From: Planctomycetaceae bacterium
GTDB lineage: Bacteria > Planctomycetota > Planctomycetia > Pirellulales > Pirellulaceae
Direction of reading: 5' to 3'
DNA: 33,296 nucleotides
Assembly: GCA_024225195.1 (NCBI GenBank)
Contig: JAAEMV010000621.1
Span: forward strand, 1-33,296
A model generated the notes under the pieces. That model did no database searches and was not told the DNA's origin. It was given only the letters and a program-made list of their open reading frames with translations. The translations under genes were made by a program, and so were the position numbers. Below are positions 15,770 through 24,793 of the stretch, piece after piece; the first letter of the stretch is position 1, and the number at the start of each line of letters is the position of its first letter.

Positions 15770-16942
15770 ATGAAGTTAAGAACGTGCTACTTGCAATTAA
15801 AATCTAGCCTGATGCTTACATTGGTGTTCGTGATTTGTTTTGCGTATTTATTTACGACTGCGAGTGGTCAGGAAAGCGAGGCTGAGGAGGTGGCTGATAT
15901 TAAGATGCCTAAGCTTGGCGAAGTGTTAACTGGTGATCAAATCGAATCATTTGCCCAATTGGCACTCAAGAATATTCAAACGGAGTATCCCAATAAACCG
16001 GGCAATGTCGTTGTCGATCTTGCTTCTGTTCGAACGCCGAAGGAAATGCACCCGGCCTTTTATGGTTGTTTTGACTGGCACAGCAGTGTGCATGGTCATT
16101 GGATGTTAATTCGATTGCTCCGGTTGTATCCCAATCAAAAGCTAGAAACTGTAATTCGCGAGAAATTAAACCAAAATCTAAGCGCCGAAAACTTGGCGGG
16201 CGAACTTCGATATTTCGAAGAAAAGCAGCACAAGGCATTCGAGCGAACGTACGGTTGGGCGTGGTATCTTCGCATGGTCGATGAGCTTGAGGATTGGGAC
16301 GACGAAGATGGGAAGCGATGGCGTGAGAACCTCCGCGGATTGGAAGAGCTTCTTGTTAAACGGACGTTCGATTATTTACCGAAGTTATCGTTTCCTATTC
16401 GTACGGGGCTTCATGGCGATACTGGTTTCGCGCTAGGGCAGATTCTCGATTATGCCCGCAAGCTGAACAACGCTGAGTTAGAGGCTTTGATTGTTCAGCG
16501 GGCGAAGGATTATTACCTAGGAGATGTAAGCTATCCCACTAGGTATGAGCCTTCTGGACAAGATTTTTTCTCGTCGTGTTTGAACGAAGCGGATTTAATG
16601 CGTCGGGTTCTGACACCGGAGGAGTTTTCCCAGTGGTTTGATAGATTCTTGCCCACGTTGAAGGATGGGGACGGTGGGAATTTGTTGGTCCCTGTGGAGG
16701 TCAGCGATACCAAAGACGGCTATATCGTTCACCTGGCTGGTCTAAATCTGAATCGGGGATGGTGCATGCAGGGTATTTCTTCAAGCCTGCCGGAGGAGGA
16801 TTCTCGTGGACAGTTGCTCAAACGCTCAGCCGCTGACCATGCGGAGATGGGCTATAAGTATGTGTTCAGCGGTAACTATGAAGGAGATCATTGGCTCGCT
16901 ACGTTTGCAATTTATTTGCAGACAAACGTAGCAAAGAAATAG
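15770..16942 (+). CDS. Secreted DUF2891-family protein
   Basis: A 390-residue protein of the DUF2891 family, recognised from HPAFYGCFDWHSSVHGHWMLIRLLR (about residues 92-116), then ERTYGWAWYL (about 155) and the C-terminal block FSGNYEGDHWLATFA. The Trp/His-rich, all-helical character suggests an alpha/alpha-barrel like those of glycoside-active enzymes, but no reaction is established. The chosen ATG (GGGAA upstream) gives a signal peptide ending near ASG-QE, residue 33. A longer frame upstream to 15704 has no membrane-type start. It follows a sulfatase closely, which hints at a joint role in sulfated glycan breakdown (inference). Confidence 0.85.
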   Translation: MKLRTCYLQLKSSLMLTLVFVICFAYLFTTASGQESEAEEVADIKMPKLGEVLTGDQIESFAQLALKNIQTEYPNKPGNVVVDLASVRTPKEMHPAFYGCFDWHSSVHGHWMLIRLLRLYPNQKLETVIREKLNQNLSAENLAGELRYFEEKQHKAFERTYGWAWYLRMVDELEDWDDEDGKRWRENLRGLEELLVKRTFDYLPKLSFPIRTGLHGDTGFALGQILDYARKLNNAELEALIVQRAKDYYLGDVSYPTRYEPSGQDFFSSCLNEADLMRRVLTPEEFSQWFDRFLPTLKDGDGGNLLVPVEVSDTKDGYIVHLAGLNLNRGWCMQGISSSLPEEDSRGQLLKRSAADHAEMGYKYVFSGNYEGDHWLATFAIYLQTNVAKK

Positions 16943-17029
16943 AGACGTCGATTGGGTAATGTGTTCGATTTAACCAAATTGGGTTGACCTTAACCCCAGT
17001 CAAATCGCCTGAAATCTCAGCGGGACTCA

Positions 17030-17057
17030 TAGACCGCCAGACGTTTCGCACTATAAT
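17030..17057 (+). promoter_or_regulatory. Sigma-70 type promoter of the FKBP gene
   Basis: TAGACC (4 of 6 to TTGACA), a 16-nt spacer, then a perfect TATAAT at 17052-17057. A start near 17064 would give a leader of about 74 nt. Confidence 0.5.
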
Positions 17058-17137
17058 TTGTGCTCATTTAAATCAAAACTTCGCGGTCATTCTTTCGATG
17101 TCGTCGGTCTGCTTGCGAAATTAAAAGGGAGACTGTG

Positions 17138-18037
17138 ATGGTTCGTAATTATAGCAGCGTCGGAAAGGTGTCGATCACGATGCTTACTTCGTTTGCGTTG
17201 GTTCTCTGCATGTCGAGCGAGATTTTCGCTCAGGACGCAACTGCTGTTCCAGCTTTTGCGCCGACAGCGACGGTTCAGGACGAAGGTTCTTTAACCGACA
17301 AGGCAAGTTTCTTGATCGGCTATCAGATGATGGCCAACATGAAAAGCCAGTCCGGTGCTGACATCAACATGGAAGAGTTAGTTAAGGGCATGAAAGCCGC
17401 TGATGCTGGTGAAGACTTTGATAGTTTTATTGCCGGCTACCAGGTGATGACCAATTTCAAGAATCGAAGTTTCAATTTGAAACTGGAGAAGATCATCGAA
17501 GGTTGTGCGGCATCGGTTGGCGGTAAGCCGATTGGAATGTCTACACAGGATCAGGAAGCCATGATGCAGGCATTTCAAAAACTCGTCCAACAACGAGAGA
17601 TTGATAAAATGAAAAAGGTTGCGACTGAGAACGTAGCCGTTGCCGAAGCCTACATGAAGAAAAATGCGGCGACCAATCCCAAAGTGAAAATGTTGCCGAC
17701 CGGTGTTCAGTATGAGATCTTGACCGAGGGAACTGGGCCAAAGCCGACCGCAAGTGACCAAGTAAAGGTTGATTATCACGGAACATTTTTAGATGGCACC
17801 GTGTTTGATTCTTCGACTTCTCCACCTTCAGGGCGTCCAGCACAACCGGCGACGTTCCAAGTCAATGGAGTCGTTCCTGGATTTTCTGCGGCACTTCAAA
17901 ACATGAAGGTTGGCGGAAAATGGCGAGTTGTAATTCCCGGCGACCAAGGCTACGGCGTTCAAGGCGGTGGCGGTGGACTGATCGGACCTAACCAGGCTTT
18001 GATTTTTGAGATTTCTTTGCTTGAAATCGTGAAATGA
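17138..18037 (+). CDS. FKBP-type peptidyl-prolyl isomerase, secreted (FkpA/Mip-like)
   Basis: A 299-residue folding catalyst, predicted periplasmic. The signal peptide ends near IFA-QD (residue 32). The N-terminal dimerisation region (about 45-175) has two GYQ-type blocks, FLIGYQMMANMK and FIAGYQVMTNFK, then a long charged helix up to AYMKKNAA, as in Mip/FkpA. The C-terminal FKBP domain (about 190-299) carries the family blocks VKVDYHGTFLDGTVFDSS, GVVPGFSAALQNMKVGGKWRVVIPG, GYG and ALIFEISLLEI. The ATG is preceded by AGGGAG at 6 nt; a GTG one codon earlier is too close to it. It has its own TATAAT promoter and a terminator after the stop, so it is a single-gene unit. Confidence 0.94.
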   Translation: MVRNYSSVGKVSITMLTSFALVLCMSSEIFAQDATAVPAFAPTATVQDEGSLTDKASFLIGYQMMANMKSQSGADINMEELVKGMKAADAGEDFDSFIAGYQVMTNFKNRSFNLKLEKIIEGCAASVGGKPIGMSTQDQEAMMQAFQKLVQQREIDKMKKVATENVAVAEAYMKKNAATNPKVKMLPTGVQYEILTEGTGPKPTASDQVKVDYHGTFLDGTVFDSSTSPPSGRPAQPATFQVNGVVPGFSAALQNMKVGGKWRVVIPGDQGYGVQGGGGGLIGPNQALIFEISLLEIVK

Positions 18038-18103
18038 TCGTGGGCTGACCCGCGTTCAAATTAAGGCAGGTTTTAGAGTTTTAAAACTGTCATGTAGATA
18101 TCT

Positions 18104-18137
18104 AATCTCGCGGTCGTTTAGGCCGTGAGATTTTTTT
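18104..18137 (+). terminator. Rho-independent terminator of the FKBP gene
   Basis: Stem AATCTCGCGG / CCGTGAGATT (10 bp, one G-U pair), a 9-nt loop and a run of seven T. It lies about 65 nt after the FKBP stop and 38 nt before the next start codon. Confidence 0.88.
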
Positions 18138-18175
18138 ATGATTTATCAACGAACTGAATCAACGAGATAAGTGTT

Positions 18176-19075
18176 ATGAAGGTTGCTGTAACCGGCGCTA
18201 CGGGATTTGTTGGTACTGCGTTGTTGAACCGTTTTCACCACGCCGGCATTCAGTCGAGATGCTGGACACGCGGGAATTTATCGGGAAATCCAAATCACCA
18301 GGAAGGTGTTGAGTGGTTGGCGGGTGAGCTATCTGACAAACAATCAATGGAAAATCTTGTTCAGGGATGTGATGCAGTCGTCCACTCAGGTCTAGCCAGG
18401 TCGGGACGCTCGTTTCAAGCCAATGAGCTGGATGTTGTCGAATATGCCCGCGTGAATATTTTGGGCACGCTGGAGCTGATTGAAACCGCCAGGGCGGCGG
18501 GTGTGAAGCGGTTTGTATTTGTTTCGACGTGTGCGGTACACGACCACATTTTATCGGATCGAGTGCTCGACGAGGCACATCCGTTATGGGCAAACACCCA
18601 TTACGGTGCACAGAAAGCGGCAATTGAGAAATTCGTCCATAGTTATGGACTCGGGTGCGGATTTCCAATCTGTGCAATTCGGCCGACAGGCATTTATGGT
18701 GCGGCGAATCCTCTGGAGAATTCCAAATGGTTCAAGCTAATTGAGAATATCGTCCGAGGAGTTGACGTTGAAGTAAATAGTGGTGGTAAGGAGGTGCATG
18801 TTGATGATGTCGCACGGGCAATTGAGTTGCTGTTGGTAAGCGATGGAATCGAGGGACAGTCTTACTCGTGCTACGACCGCTATATTTCCGAGTTTGATGT
18901 GGCCAATGTTGCTAAAACAATTTGCAACAGCGCCAGTTCGATTGTTGGAGAGCAAAAACGTCCTAAGCACGAAATAGATGTCACCAAGATTAAGGATCTT
19001 GGTATGGAATTTGGGGGAGCCGAGAGACTTTACGAAACAGTTGAATTGCTGGTAAAGCAAATACGGAGGCGTTAG
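18176..19075 (+). CDS. NAD(P)-dependent epimerase/dehydratase (extended SDR)
   Basis: A 299-residue extended short-chain dehydrogenase. The nucleotide-binding motif GATGFVG sits at residues 7-13. Catalytic residues are Ser117/Thr118 in VFVSTCAVH and the Tyr143-x3-Lys147 pair in HYGAQKAAIE. The substrate block RPTGIYG lies near 170. The usual substrates of this group are nucleotide sugars or related carbonyl compounds, but the specific one cannot be read from sequence. It follows the FKBP terminator on the same strand and has no operon partner downstream. No signal peptide; cytoplasmic. Confidence 0.9.
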   Translation: MKVAVTGATGFVGTALLNRFHHAGIQSRCWTRGNLSGNPNHQEGVEWLAGELSDKQSMENLVQGCDAVVHSGLARSGRSFQANELDVVEYARVNILGTLELIETARAAGVKRFVFVSTCAVHDHILSDRVLDEAHPLWANTHYGAQKAAIEKFVHSYGLGCGFPICAIRPTGIYGAANPLENSKWFKLIENIVRGVDVEVNSGGKEVHVDDVARAIELLLVSDGIEGQSYSCYDRYISEFDVANVAKTICNSASSIVGEQKRPKHEIDVTKIKDLGMEFGGAERLYETVELLVKQIRRR

Positions 19076-19149
19076 TGTTTTAATCAACAGCACCAATCGG
19101 GGCCGAATGTTTGATTTTGTTTGAATCGCAATCCTGGATGCTGAATGGG

Positions 19150-19377
19150 TTAGCGGTTTTTAGAAATGGTTCTTAGGTACAGATTTTCTACCTTCTCGCG
19201 CGCCCACGGAGTTCGTCGTAAAAATTTAAGGCTCGAGTTGATCGACGGTTCATGGTTAAAGCACCGAATGTTGATTCTCAAGCCTAGGTCTTCCCAGCCA
19301 AGAGAATCGACGAGTGTTTCGAGAATATCCTTTAGTTTTACACCATGCAGGGGATTGTTCGGTTGTTCCTGGCTCAT
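19150..19377 (-). CDS. VF530 (DUF2132) family small protein
   Basis: A 75-residue protein matching the VF530 family across its length: [20 protein letters not shown], then [41 protein letters not shown]. This is a four-helix fold that I recall being compared with nucleic-acid binding domains, with no established function. It is full length for the family. It lies downstream of and on the same strand as the Nramp-type transporter, 61 nt after its stop, so the two may be co-transcribed. Confidence 0.92.
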   Translation of the reverse strand: MSQEQPNNPLHGVKLKDILETLVDSLGWEDLGLRINIRCFNHEPSINSSLKFLRRTPWAREKVENLYLRTISKNR

Positions 19378-19438
19378 TGGTTCGTAATTTTCTTAAATAG
19401 GTGAGGTCAGTTGCTGCAGATAATGCCGCGGTTTAGTT

Positions 19439-20863
19439 TTACTGTGATTGGCCAATCGATGTGAATATCATCTGCCACGGTACGACATCCTTCAGGGTCA
19501 TGACGGCAACGGCCAGGATTGCGATGACGCTCGTCCACAAGGCCGCGTCATAGAGTTTCGAGGGCATTAATCTAGGATCTAGTCGTCGGTATCGAAAGTA
19601 AATTGCGGCGAAGACCACGAGTAGCAGAATGATTCCGGTAATAACGCCCCCAATAATTACCAATTGCCCGGGTGCTTCGAAGAACAAATAGAGCGCGGCC
19701 CAGGTGAGTGGGAATAGGCAAGCAATCACACCGATTGCCTTGTTGCGGGATTTTGGATTGTGGAAATTGATTAATCCGATTTGACCGAGCGCATCGGCAT
19801 AAAGCCGAGTCCAAGCCGCTAAGGCAGCAAACATGGTGGAATATAGAACTACCACCGCACCGACAACAAAGATGAGCTTGGCACCCGGACCGAGCGTTTG
19901 GGTGTACATCGTGCCTAGTATCTCAATCAGGTTCCCTTTTGTCGGAAGCGTCCCGGCGCGGTGCAAGATTGCAGCGCCAAGCAGGTAGAACATTGAAGTC
20001 ATGAGGGTGTAGCAAATCATGGCGAGGATTGCGTCCCAGTACATGACACGTATCCAGCCTTTGGCACGTTGTTCCCAAGCTTGGGTGTTCTCGCGAGGTC
20101 CCGCGTAGGACGCATATCCTTTTTCAATCAACCAATAGTTGTAGGCAAGTATTTCATCCCCCCCTACCCCGGTGATTCCAAATGCGCCAATAGCGATTAA
20201 CAGAGTTGCTTGGTCAGGCCAGTTAGGAATCAGGCCGCTCGCGAATTCTGCCCCGGTGATTGCAGATGGAGTAGTCTGCAGCATAACGAGAGAAGCTAAT
20301 GTGAACACCAAAAAGATTGCGATCATGAGCAGAGATGCTTTTTCAAGGACTGAATAGTATCCTTTAAAAACGAGTAGTGAGACCGATAGTGCAATCACGA
20401 GGGTTGTCAGGAATCGCTTTGTAAAGAAACCACCGGTTAAATCAGGCGCGAGGCCGGGGAATAGTTGTTCGACACCGAGCACGACAGCTCCGATGATTCC
20501 GCCAAGTTGTAGGGTTTTAGTAAGCATCAGAACGAGCCAAAGCCAAATCGACCAGTTGGCGGATCCCAGTTTGGGGCCTGGTAATGAATTCAGTGCCTCC
20601 ATGGTCGTTTCTCCGGAGGAGACGGCGTGCTTGCCAAATTCGAGCTGGACCACCACTTTGATGACACAGCTAAAAATGATGAACCACAGGAGAGTGAACC
20701 CCGCCTTAGCGCCCATGAGGGTGGTTGCAATCAATTCGCCGGAGCCAACGATCGATGCAGAGAGAATAAAGCCCGGTCCCAAATGGCGAAGACTTGCCGC
20801 AAATGTCTCCGGGGGGGCGAGGATGCCACTCGAACATCGCGTGTAGGGGTCTTGTTCGGTCAT
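19439..20863 (-). CDS. Atypical Nramp-family transporter
   Basis: A 474-residue polytopic inner-membrane protein with about 11 hydrophobic segments. The overall Nramp pattern is visible: HLGPGFILSASIVGSGELIATTLMGAKAGFTLLW in TM1 (residues 28-61), then GAFGITGVGGDEILAYNYW in TM6 (about 226). In canonical Mn/Fe transporters TM1 carries DPGN and TM6 carries MPH; here they are replaced by VGSGE and GVGGDE. The protein therefore belongs to a side branch, and its substrate (Mg, another metal or something else) cannot be inferred. It is divergent from the CrtI-like gene across a gap with an 18-nt inverted repeat, and VF530 lies downstream. Confidence 0.85.
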   Translation of the reverse strand: MTEQDPYTRCSSGILAPPETFAASLRHLGPGFILSASIVGSGELIATTLMGAKAGFTLLWFIIFSCVIKVVVQLEFGKHAVSSGETTMEALNSLPGPKLGSANWSIWLWLVLMLTKTLQLGGIIGAVVLGVEQLFPGLAPDLTGGFFTKRFLTTLVIALSVSLLVFKGYYSVLEKASLLMIAIFLVFTLASLVMLQTTPSAITGAEFASGLIPNWPDQATLLIAIGAFGITGVGGDEILAYNYWLIEKGYASYAGPRENTQAWEQRAKGWIRVMYWDAILAMICYTLMTSMFYLLGAAILHRAGTLPTKGNLIEILGTMYTQTLGPGAKLIFVVGAVVVLYSTMFAALAAWTRLYADALGQIGLINFHNPKSRNKAIGVIACLFPLTWAALYLFFEAPGQLVIIGGVITGIILLLVVFAAIYFRYRRLDPRLMPSKLYDAALWTSVIAILAVAVMTLKDVVPWQMIFTSIGQSQ

Positions 20864-20931
20864 TTATTTAAAACACTAGTATTTAAGTTTTGACAATGGA
20901 ACGTTTTACCGAACGGTTTGAAATGAATTCC

Positions 20932-20949
20932 TACCATTGAACAATGGTA
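20932..20949. promoter_or_regulatory. 18-nt inverted repeat in the divergent promoter region, candidate operator
   Basis: TACCATTGAACAATGGTA has perfect 8-bp arms. It lies 68 nt from the Nramp-type start and 62 nt from the CrtI-like start. This position suits a regulator controlling one or both genes. I do not recognise it as a Fur, MntR or LexA site. Confidence 0.5.
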
Positions 20950-21011
20950 ACTAATCTTCTAATCTAACGGTTGGTTATGGACATCTGAACGACTCGAATT
21001 TTTGAACTTTT

Positions 21012-22457
21012 ATGCCAAAAGATTTCCTCAAAGGTACCGCTGACAGTTACGACGTGGTTGTTATCGGCAGCGGACTCGGCGGACTGACTTCCGCGAATAT
21101 CCTCGCTCGTAACGGCCTGTCAGTGCTCCTGTTGGAGCAGCATTATAAGCTGGGTGGGTTGGCGACTTGGTTTAAGCGACCAGGTGGGCATATCTTCGAT
21201 ATTTCGTTGCATGGTTTTCCCTACGGAATGGTCAAAAGTTGCCGACGATACTGGTCCAAGGAAATTGCCGATTCGATCGTTCAGCTTGAGGGAGTTCGAT
21301 TTGACAATCCAATGTTTTCCCTGACGACTTCGTTCGACAGGAATGACTTTACACGACTGTTGACCACCGATTTTGGAATTGCTCAAGAGAATGTTGATCG
21401 TTTTTTCGATTCTGCACGGAGTATGAATTTTTACGACGACCAGACGAAAACCACTCGCGAGCTATTTGAAGAATTTTTCCCCGGTCGTGAAGATGTAATT
21501 CGATTGTTGATGGAACCTATTACTTATGCCAACGGGTCGACCTTGGAAGATCCCGCACTCACCTATGGAATTGTGTTTTCGAATTTCATGTCCAAAGGTG
21601 TATTTGTGTTCCAAGGCGGCACTGACAAACTAGTCAAATCAATGGAAAAAGAGTTGGTGGCGAGTGGTGTTGATGTCCGGATCAATTGCGACGTAGAGAA
21701 AATTAATGTTGGTACGGGGGGAGTTGAATCTGTTGTTGTAAACGGAAAGACGATTAAGACATCAGCGGTTGTTTCCAATGCAAATCTTCGGGCAACGATT
21801 TTTGATCTTGTTGGCGAAGATAAGTTTGATCGCTCGTTTGTGGACGAAGCGAAAGAGGTCCGTCTAAATAATAGCAGTACCCAGGTCTACATGGCGTTGG
21901 GGAATGACGATACAGTGCCACGTGAAACGGGCGATTTGCTTTTCTCTAGTACCGCGGAAAGGTTTCAGACAGACCTGCTGCTCGATAGAAACGTGACGAG
22001 CCGAACGTTCTCATTCTACTATCCGGACACCCGCCCAGAGGGAAAAGGAAGGACGCTAATTGTGTCCAGCACCAATGCTAACTATTCCGACTGGGTCGGT
22101 ATGTCGAAAGAGGAATACGACGCGAGTAAGCAAGACCTTGTGGAGACGACTCTTGATGCTCTCGAGAAATACGTCCCCAATAGTCGCGAGAGAGTTGTGC
22201 ACGCTGAGGCTGCCACTCCCGTTACTTTTAAGCATTACACAAAACATATTTCCGGTGCGAGCTTCGGAACGAAATTTGAAGGGCTGATGGTGAGCCGAGC
22301 GCTCCCTGATCAAATTCGAGGTTTATACCACGCGGGCAGTTGTGGAATCATTATGTCCGGTTGGCTTGGCACCATTAATTACGGTGTAATTGTAGCGAAC
22401 GATGTTATTAATCAACTGAGCAAAATGCCCGCAACCTCCCCCGTCGCATCGAACTGA
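21012..22457 (+). CDS. CrtI/phytoene-desaturase-like FAD oxidoreductase
   Basis: A 481-residue flavoprotein of the CrtI / retinol-saturase group. The dinucleotide-binding fold [22 protein letters not shown] (residues 14-35) continues into [16 protein letters not shown] middle block [24 protein letters not shown] sits near 200. The C-terminal FAD block [27 protein letters not shown] sits near 438-464. No signal peptide. The family adds or removes hydrogens across C=C bonds of long lipophilic chains. No phytoene synthase or other carotenoid gene is nearby. Instead a FabZ-like gene follows after 6 nt and a FabI-like gene after that, so an acyl substrate is more likely (inference). The ATG has no clear ribosome binding site. 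Confidence 0.85.
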   Translation: MPKDFLKGTADSYDVVVIGSGLGGLTSANILARNGLSVLLLEQHYKLGGLATWFKRPGGHIFDISLHGFPYGMVKSCRRYWSKEIADSIVQLEGVRFDNPMFSLTTSFDRNDFTRLLTTDFGIAQENVDRFFDSARSMNFYDDQTKTTRELFEEFFPGREDVIRLLMEPITYANGSTLEDPALTYGIVFSNFMSKGVFVFQGGTDKLVKSMEKELVASGVDVRINCDVEKINVGTGGVESVVVNGKTIKTSAVVSNANLRATIFDLVGEDKFDRSFVDEAKEVRLNNSSTQVYMALGNDDTVPRETGDLLFSSTAERFQTDLLLDRNVTSRTFSFYYPDTRPEGKGRTLIVSSTNANYSDWVGMSKEEYDASKQDLVETTLDALEKYVPNSRERVVHAEAATPVTFKHYTKHISGASFGTKFEGLMVSRALPDQIRGLYHAGSCGIIMSGWLGTINYGVIVANDVINQLSKMPATSPVASN

Positions 22458-22463
22458 AATCCC

Positions 22464-22901
22464 ATGACCCATCCAAGTTTAGAAAAAATCCACGCCGCAA
22501 TTCCTCATCGGGCACCAATGTTGTTGGTGGACGAGATTGTTGAGCAGGATCAAAAATCAATTGTCTGCAGAAAGACGTTTCATCAGGATGAGTATTTTTT
22601 TCAAGGGCACTATCCTGAGCATCCGCTTACTCCGGGTGTCATTCTGTGCGAGTCCGCAGTTCAATCGGGAGCAGTCTTGTTATCCGAAATTGTTGAGGTG
22701 TCCGGCGGAGTTCCTGTTTTGACCCGCATGGGGGATGTTAAATTCAAGCGAATGGTCCATCCGGGAGACACAATTGAGAATCATGTCAAACTTGATGAGG
22801 TCGTATCTACGGCCTACTACATGACCGCGCAGATTAAGTGCAATGGTAAGATGGTAGCTCGGTTGTCGTTCACCTGTACAATTGCTCCGTCCGGTAGTTG
22901 A
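22464..22901 (+). CDS. FabZ-like 3-hydroxyacyl-ACP dehydratase
   Basis: A 145-residue hot-dog fold dehydratase that would remove water from 3-hydroxyacyl-ACP to give trans-2-enoyl-ACP. IPHRAPMLLVDEI (13-25) is the family start. The active-site helix block FFQGHYPEHPLTPGVILCESAVQSGA carries His49 and Glu63, the positions of the catalytic pair in FabZ. It starts 6 nt after the CrtI-like stop, so the two are almost surely one transcript. A FabI-like reductase follows. This may not be the housekeeping FabZ; the pairing suggests a dedicated pathway. Confidence 0.88.
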   Translation: MTHPSLEKIHAAIPHRAPMLLVDEIVEQDQKSIVCRKTFHQDEYFFQGHYPEHPLTPGVILCESAVQSGAVLLSEIVEVSGGVPVLTRMGDVKFKRMVHPGDTIENHVKLDEVVSTAYYMTAQIKCNGKMVARLSFTCTIAPSGS

Positions 22902-23008
22902 TACGAAAGATGGTACGATGCCATGCGTGAACCAAGCCTTTAGGCCTGTGAAACGCTCGAGGCGAGTTGCTTTTTGTAGCGGGAATTATTTTATATCGAG
23001 GGATTGTT

Positions 23009-23815
23009 ATGGACTTTCTTCAGTTGGCTGGAAAAACGGTTCTGGTTTTTGGGGTAGCTAATAAGAAAAGTGTTGCCTGGCATATTGGCAAAACGCTTGA
23101 AGAAGTTGGGGCCACCGTGGTTTATATCGTCCGCAGCCCAGAACGGAGAGAGTCAGTATCTAAGCTGATGGGAGACCGGCCCTGTTTTATTTGTGACGTG
23201 GAATTTGAAGATCAAATAAAGCGTTTAAGAACTGAAATAGAGGCGGAGTTTCCTGTTGTTCACGGTTTGGTTCACTCGATTGGGTTTGCCGACTATGACG
23301 AGTCTGGGATTAAACCGTTTCACGAGACGAAGAAATCTCAATTCTTACGGACAATCGACATCTCTTGTTTTTCGTTTATTTCGTTGGCAAACGAGTTCAA
23401 AGATCTGCTCGCCAAGGATGCGTCGGTAATTACCATTTCCATTTCAACGACTCGAATGGCATCTGAAAATTATGGATTTATGGCGCCAGTCAAAGCAGCG
23501 CTCGATAGTTCGCTCGTATTTTTGTCGAAGAGTTTTAGTAAATTTTCTGAGGTCCGTTTTAATGCGGTAGCAGCAGGCTTGCTGAAGACGTCAGCATCGG
23601 CAGGAATACCGGGCTTTGTCGATAGCTATATGTTTGCTGAAAAGGTCATTCCAAGGAAACGCGCGGTTTCAACCCAGGAAGTCGCAAATGCGGCCTGCTT
23701 CCTGCTCAGTCCGCGTTCCTCTGGAGTCAATGCACAAGCGGTTGTGATTGATGCTGCCATGTCGATAAACTATTTTGATGAGGAAATTGTGCAGGATTCC
23801 ATGAAGTTAAACTGA
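23009..23815 (+). CDS. FabI-like enoyl-ACP reductase (SDR family)
   Basis: A 268-residue protein with the FabI cofactor block [18 protein letters not shown] (13-30) and the FabI-specific Tyr-x6-Lys pair Tyr155/Lys162 in [15 protein letters not shown]. It would reduce trans-2-enoyl-ACP with NAD(P)H, the last step of an elongation cycle. When aligned by eye, the first of the two conserved FabI tyrosines (Tyr146 in E. coli) is Ile145 here. Activity or substrate range may therefore differ. The chosen ATG has GAGGG upstream; an earlier TTG would add an odd 14-residue hydrophobic head. It is third in the run after the CrtI-like and FabZ-like genes, 107 nt after the latter. Confidence 0.85.
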   Translation: MDFLQLAGKTVLVFGVANKKSVAWHIGKTLEEVGATVVYIVRSPERRESVSKLMGDRPCFICDVEFEDQIKRLRTEIEAEFPVVHGLVHSIGFADYDESGIKPFHETKKSQFLRTIDISCFSFISLANEFKDLLAKDASVITISISTTRMASENYGFMAPVKAALDSSLVFLSKSFSKFSEVRFNAVAAGLLKTSASAGIPGFVDSYMFAEKVIPRKRAVSTQEVANAACFLLSPRSSGVNAQAVVIDAAMSINYFDEEIVQDSMKLN

Positions 23816-23914
23816 ATTTGAAATCACTGGCTAGGAGTGTGGATTCCAGTATTTTTCCGGTTACAATATGGCTTGGCCGTTGATAATCGTACACATCCAG
23901 ATTCAAAAGCAAGC

Positions 23915-24715
23915 ATGGGAATTCGGTTTACCTGTAAAAATTGTCTGAATCGACTGAACGTCAAAACGTCGCAGGCCGGTTGCAAGCGGCAGTGCCCTCA
24001 TTGTTCGGCGGAGGTAATTGTTCCAGCTGTGACTTCTGCTTCGATTGAGCGTACTCAAGATGTTTCTCGCCCGGCGGTAAGACCCCCAAAACAGAATTTC
24101 GCAATTGGGGGTAATGAAGGAAATAAACCAGGGACCATTTCGGTGAAGGAAACGTTGCCCAATCGAATCCGCCAACGAGTTAAGCGTCCTAAAGATCAGC
24201 TTTTAAAGCACCGTCCCCCAGATATCGCGCCTGAGGAAATTGGCCAGTCAGTCGAAACCTTCATGCTGGGTAAACCGCAATTGCCCCCAACTATGGGTAA
24301 GGTTGATCCAATTCTTCAGGCACCTAAACAGATTTGGTACTTGCGAAATAAAGAACTGGGTGAGCTCGGTCCATTGAAAGGCCGGCTGATGCAGAAGCGT
24401 CTTGATGCGGGGGACATCACGATCGGATCGCTTGTTTGGCGTGGTGATTGGGGAGGCTGGATTCCGGCTGAAAAGGTGTTTCCTAGTTTAGTTGCCAAGG
24501 CCGAGGGCATTCGTTTACAGCAGAAGCGGTCGAGGGCATTCAAGGAGTTGCCGATTGAGTTGCGTAAACCCGTACCTCGAAAGAAAAAGAAATTGACCGC
24601 AGTTGAAAAGAATCAAAGGAAAAATCGGTTTTTCGCTGCCTTTGTAATCAGTGGCATAATGGCAATTTTAGTATTACTGGTTGTGGCTATGAAAATTGTA
24701 ATTGATAATCCCTAG
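23915..24715 (+). CDS. Zinc-ribbon and GYF_2-type domain membrane protein
   Basis: A 266-residue protein in three parts. The first is an N-terminal zinc ribbon with Cys7-x2-Cys10 and Cys27-x2-Cys30 (MGIRFTCKNCLNRL, RQCPHC). A basic, Pro-rich linker follows. The next part is a GYF_2-like module around residues 140-195 (IWYLRNKELGELGPLKG, then LVWRGDWGGWIPAEKVF). One C-terminal transmembrane helix (FVISGIMAILVLLVVAMKIVI) ends the protein. The zinc ribbon and GYF part should be cytoplasmic in a tail-anchored layout. GYF_2 modules probably bind protein partners; no enzyme motif is seen. The ATG at 23915 starts exactly at the ribbon, while a frame open from 23837 adds nothing family-like. It lies 99 nt after the FabI-like gene. 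Confidence 0.78.
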   Translation: MGIRFTCKNCLNRLNVKTSQAGCKRQCPHCSAEVIVPAVTSASIERTQDVSRPAVRPPKQNFAIGGNEGNKPGTISVKETLPNRIRQRVKRPKDQLLKHRPPDIAPEEIGQSVETFMLGKPQLPPTMGKVDPILQAPKQIWYLRNKELGELGPLKGRLMQKRLDAGDITIGSLVWRGDWGGWIPAEKVFPSLVAKAEGIRLQQKRSRAFKELPIELRKPVPRKKKKLTAVEKNQRKNRFFAAFVISGIMAILVLLVVAMKIVIDNP

Positions 24716-24793
24716 CCAGCGGATCGTTTGCGGCTACGGAATTTGTAACGCGAGTTTGTTTTTTAGGTTGAATTTAAATTAAGGTAAGTGTTG

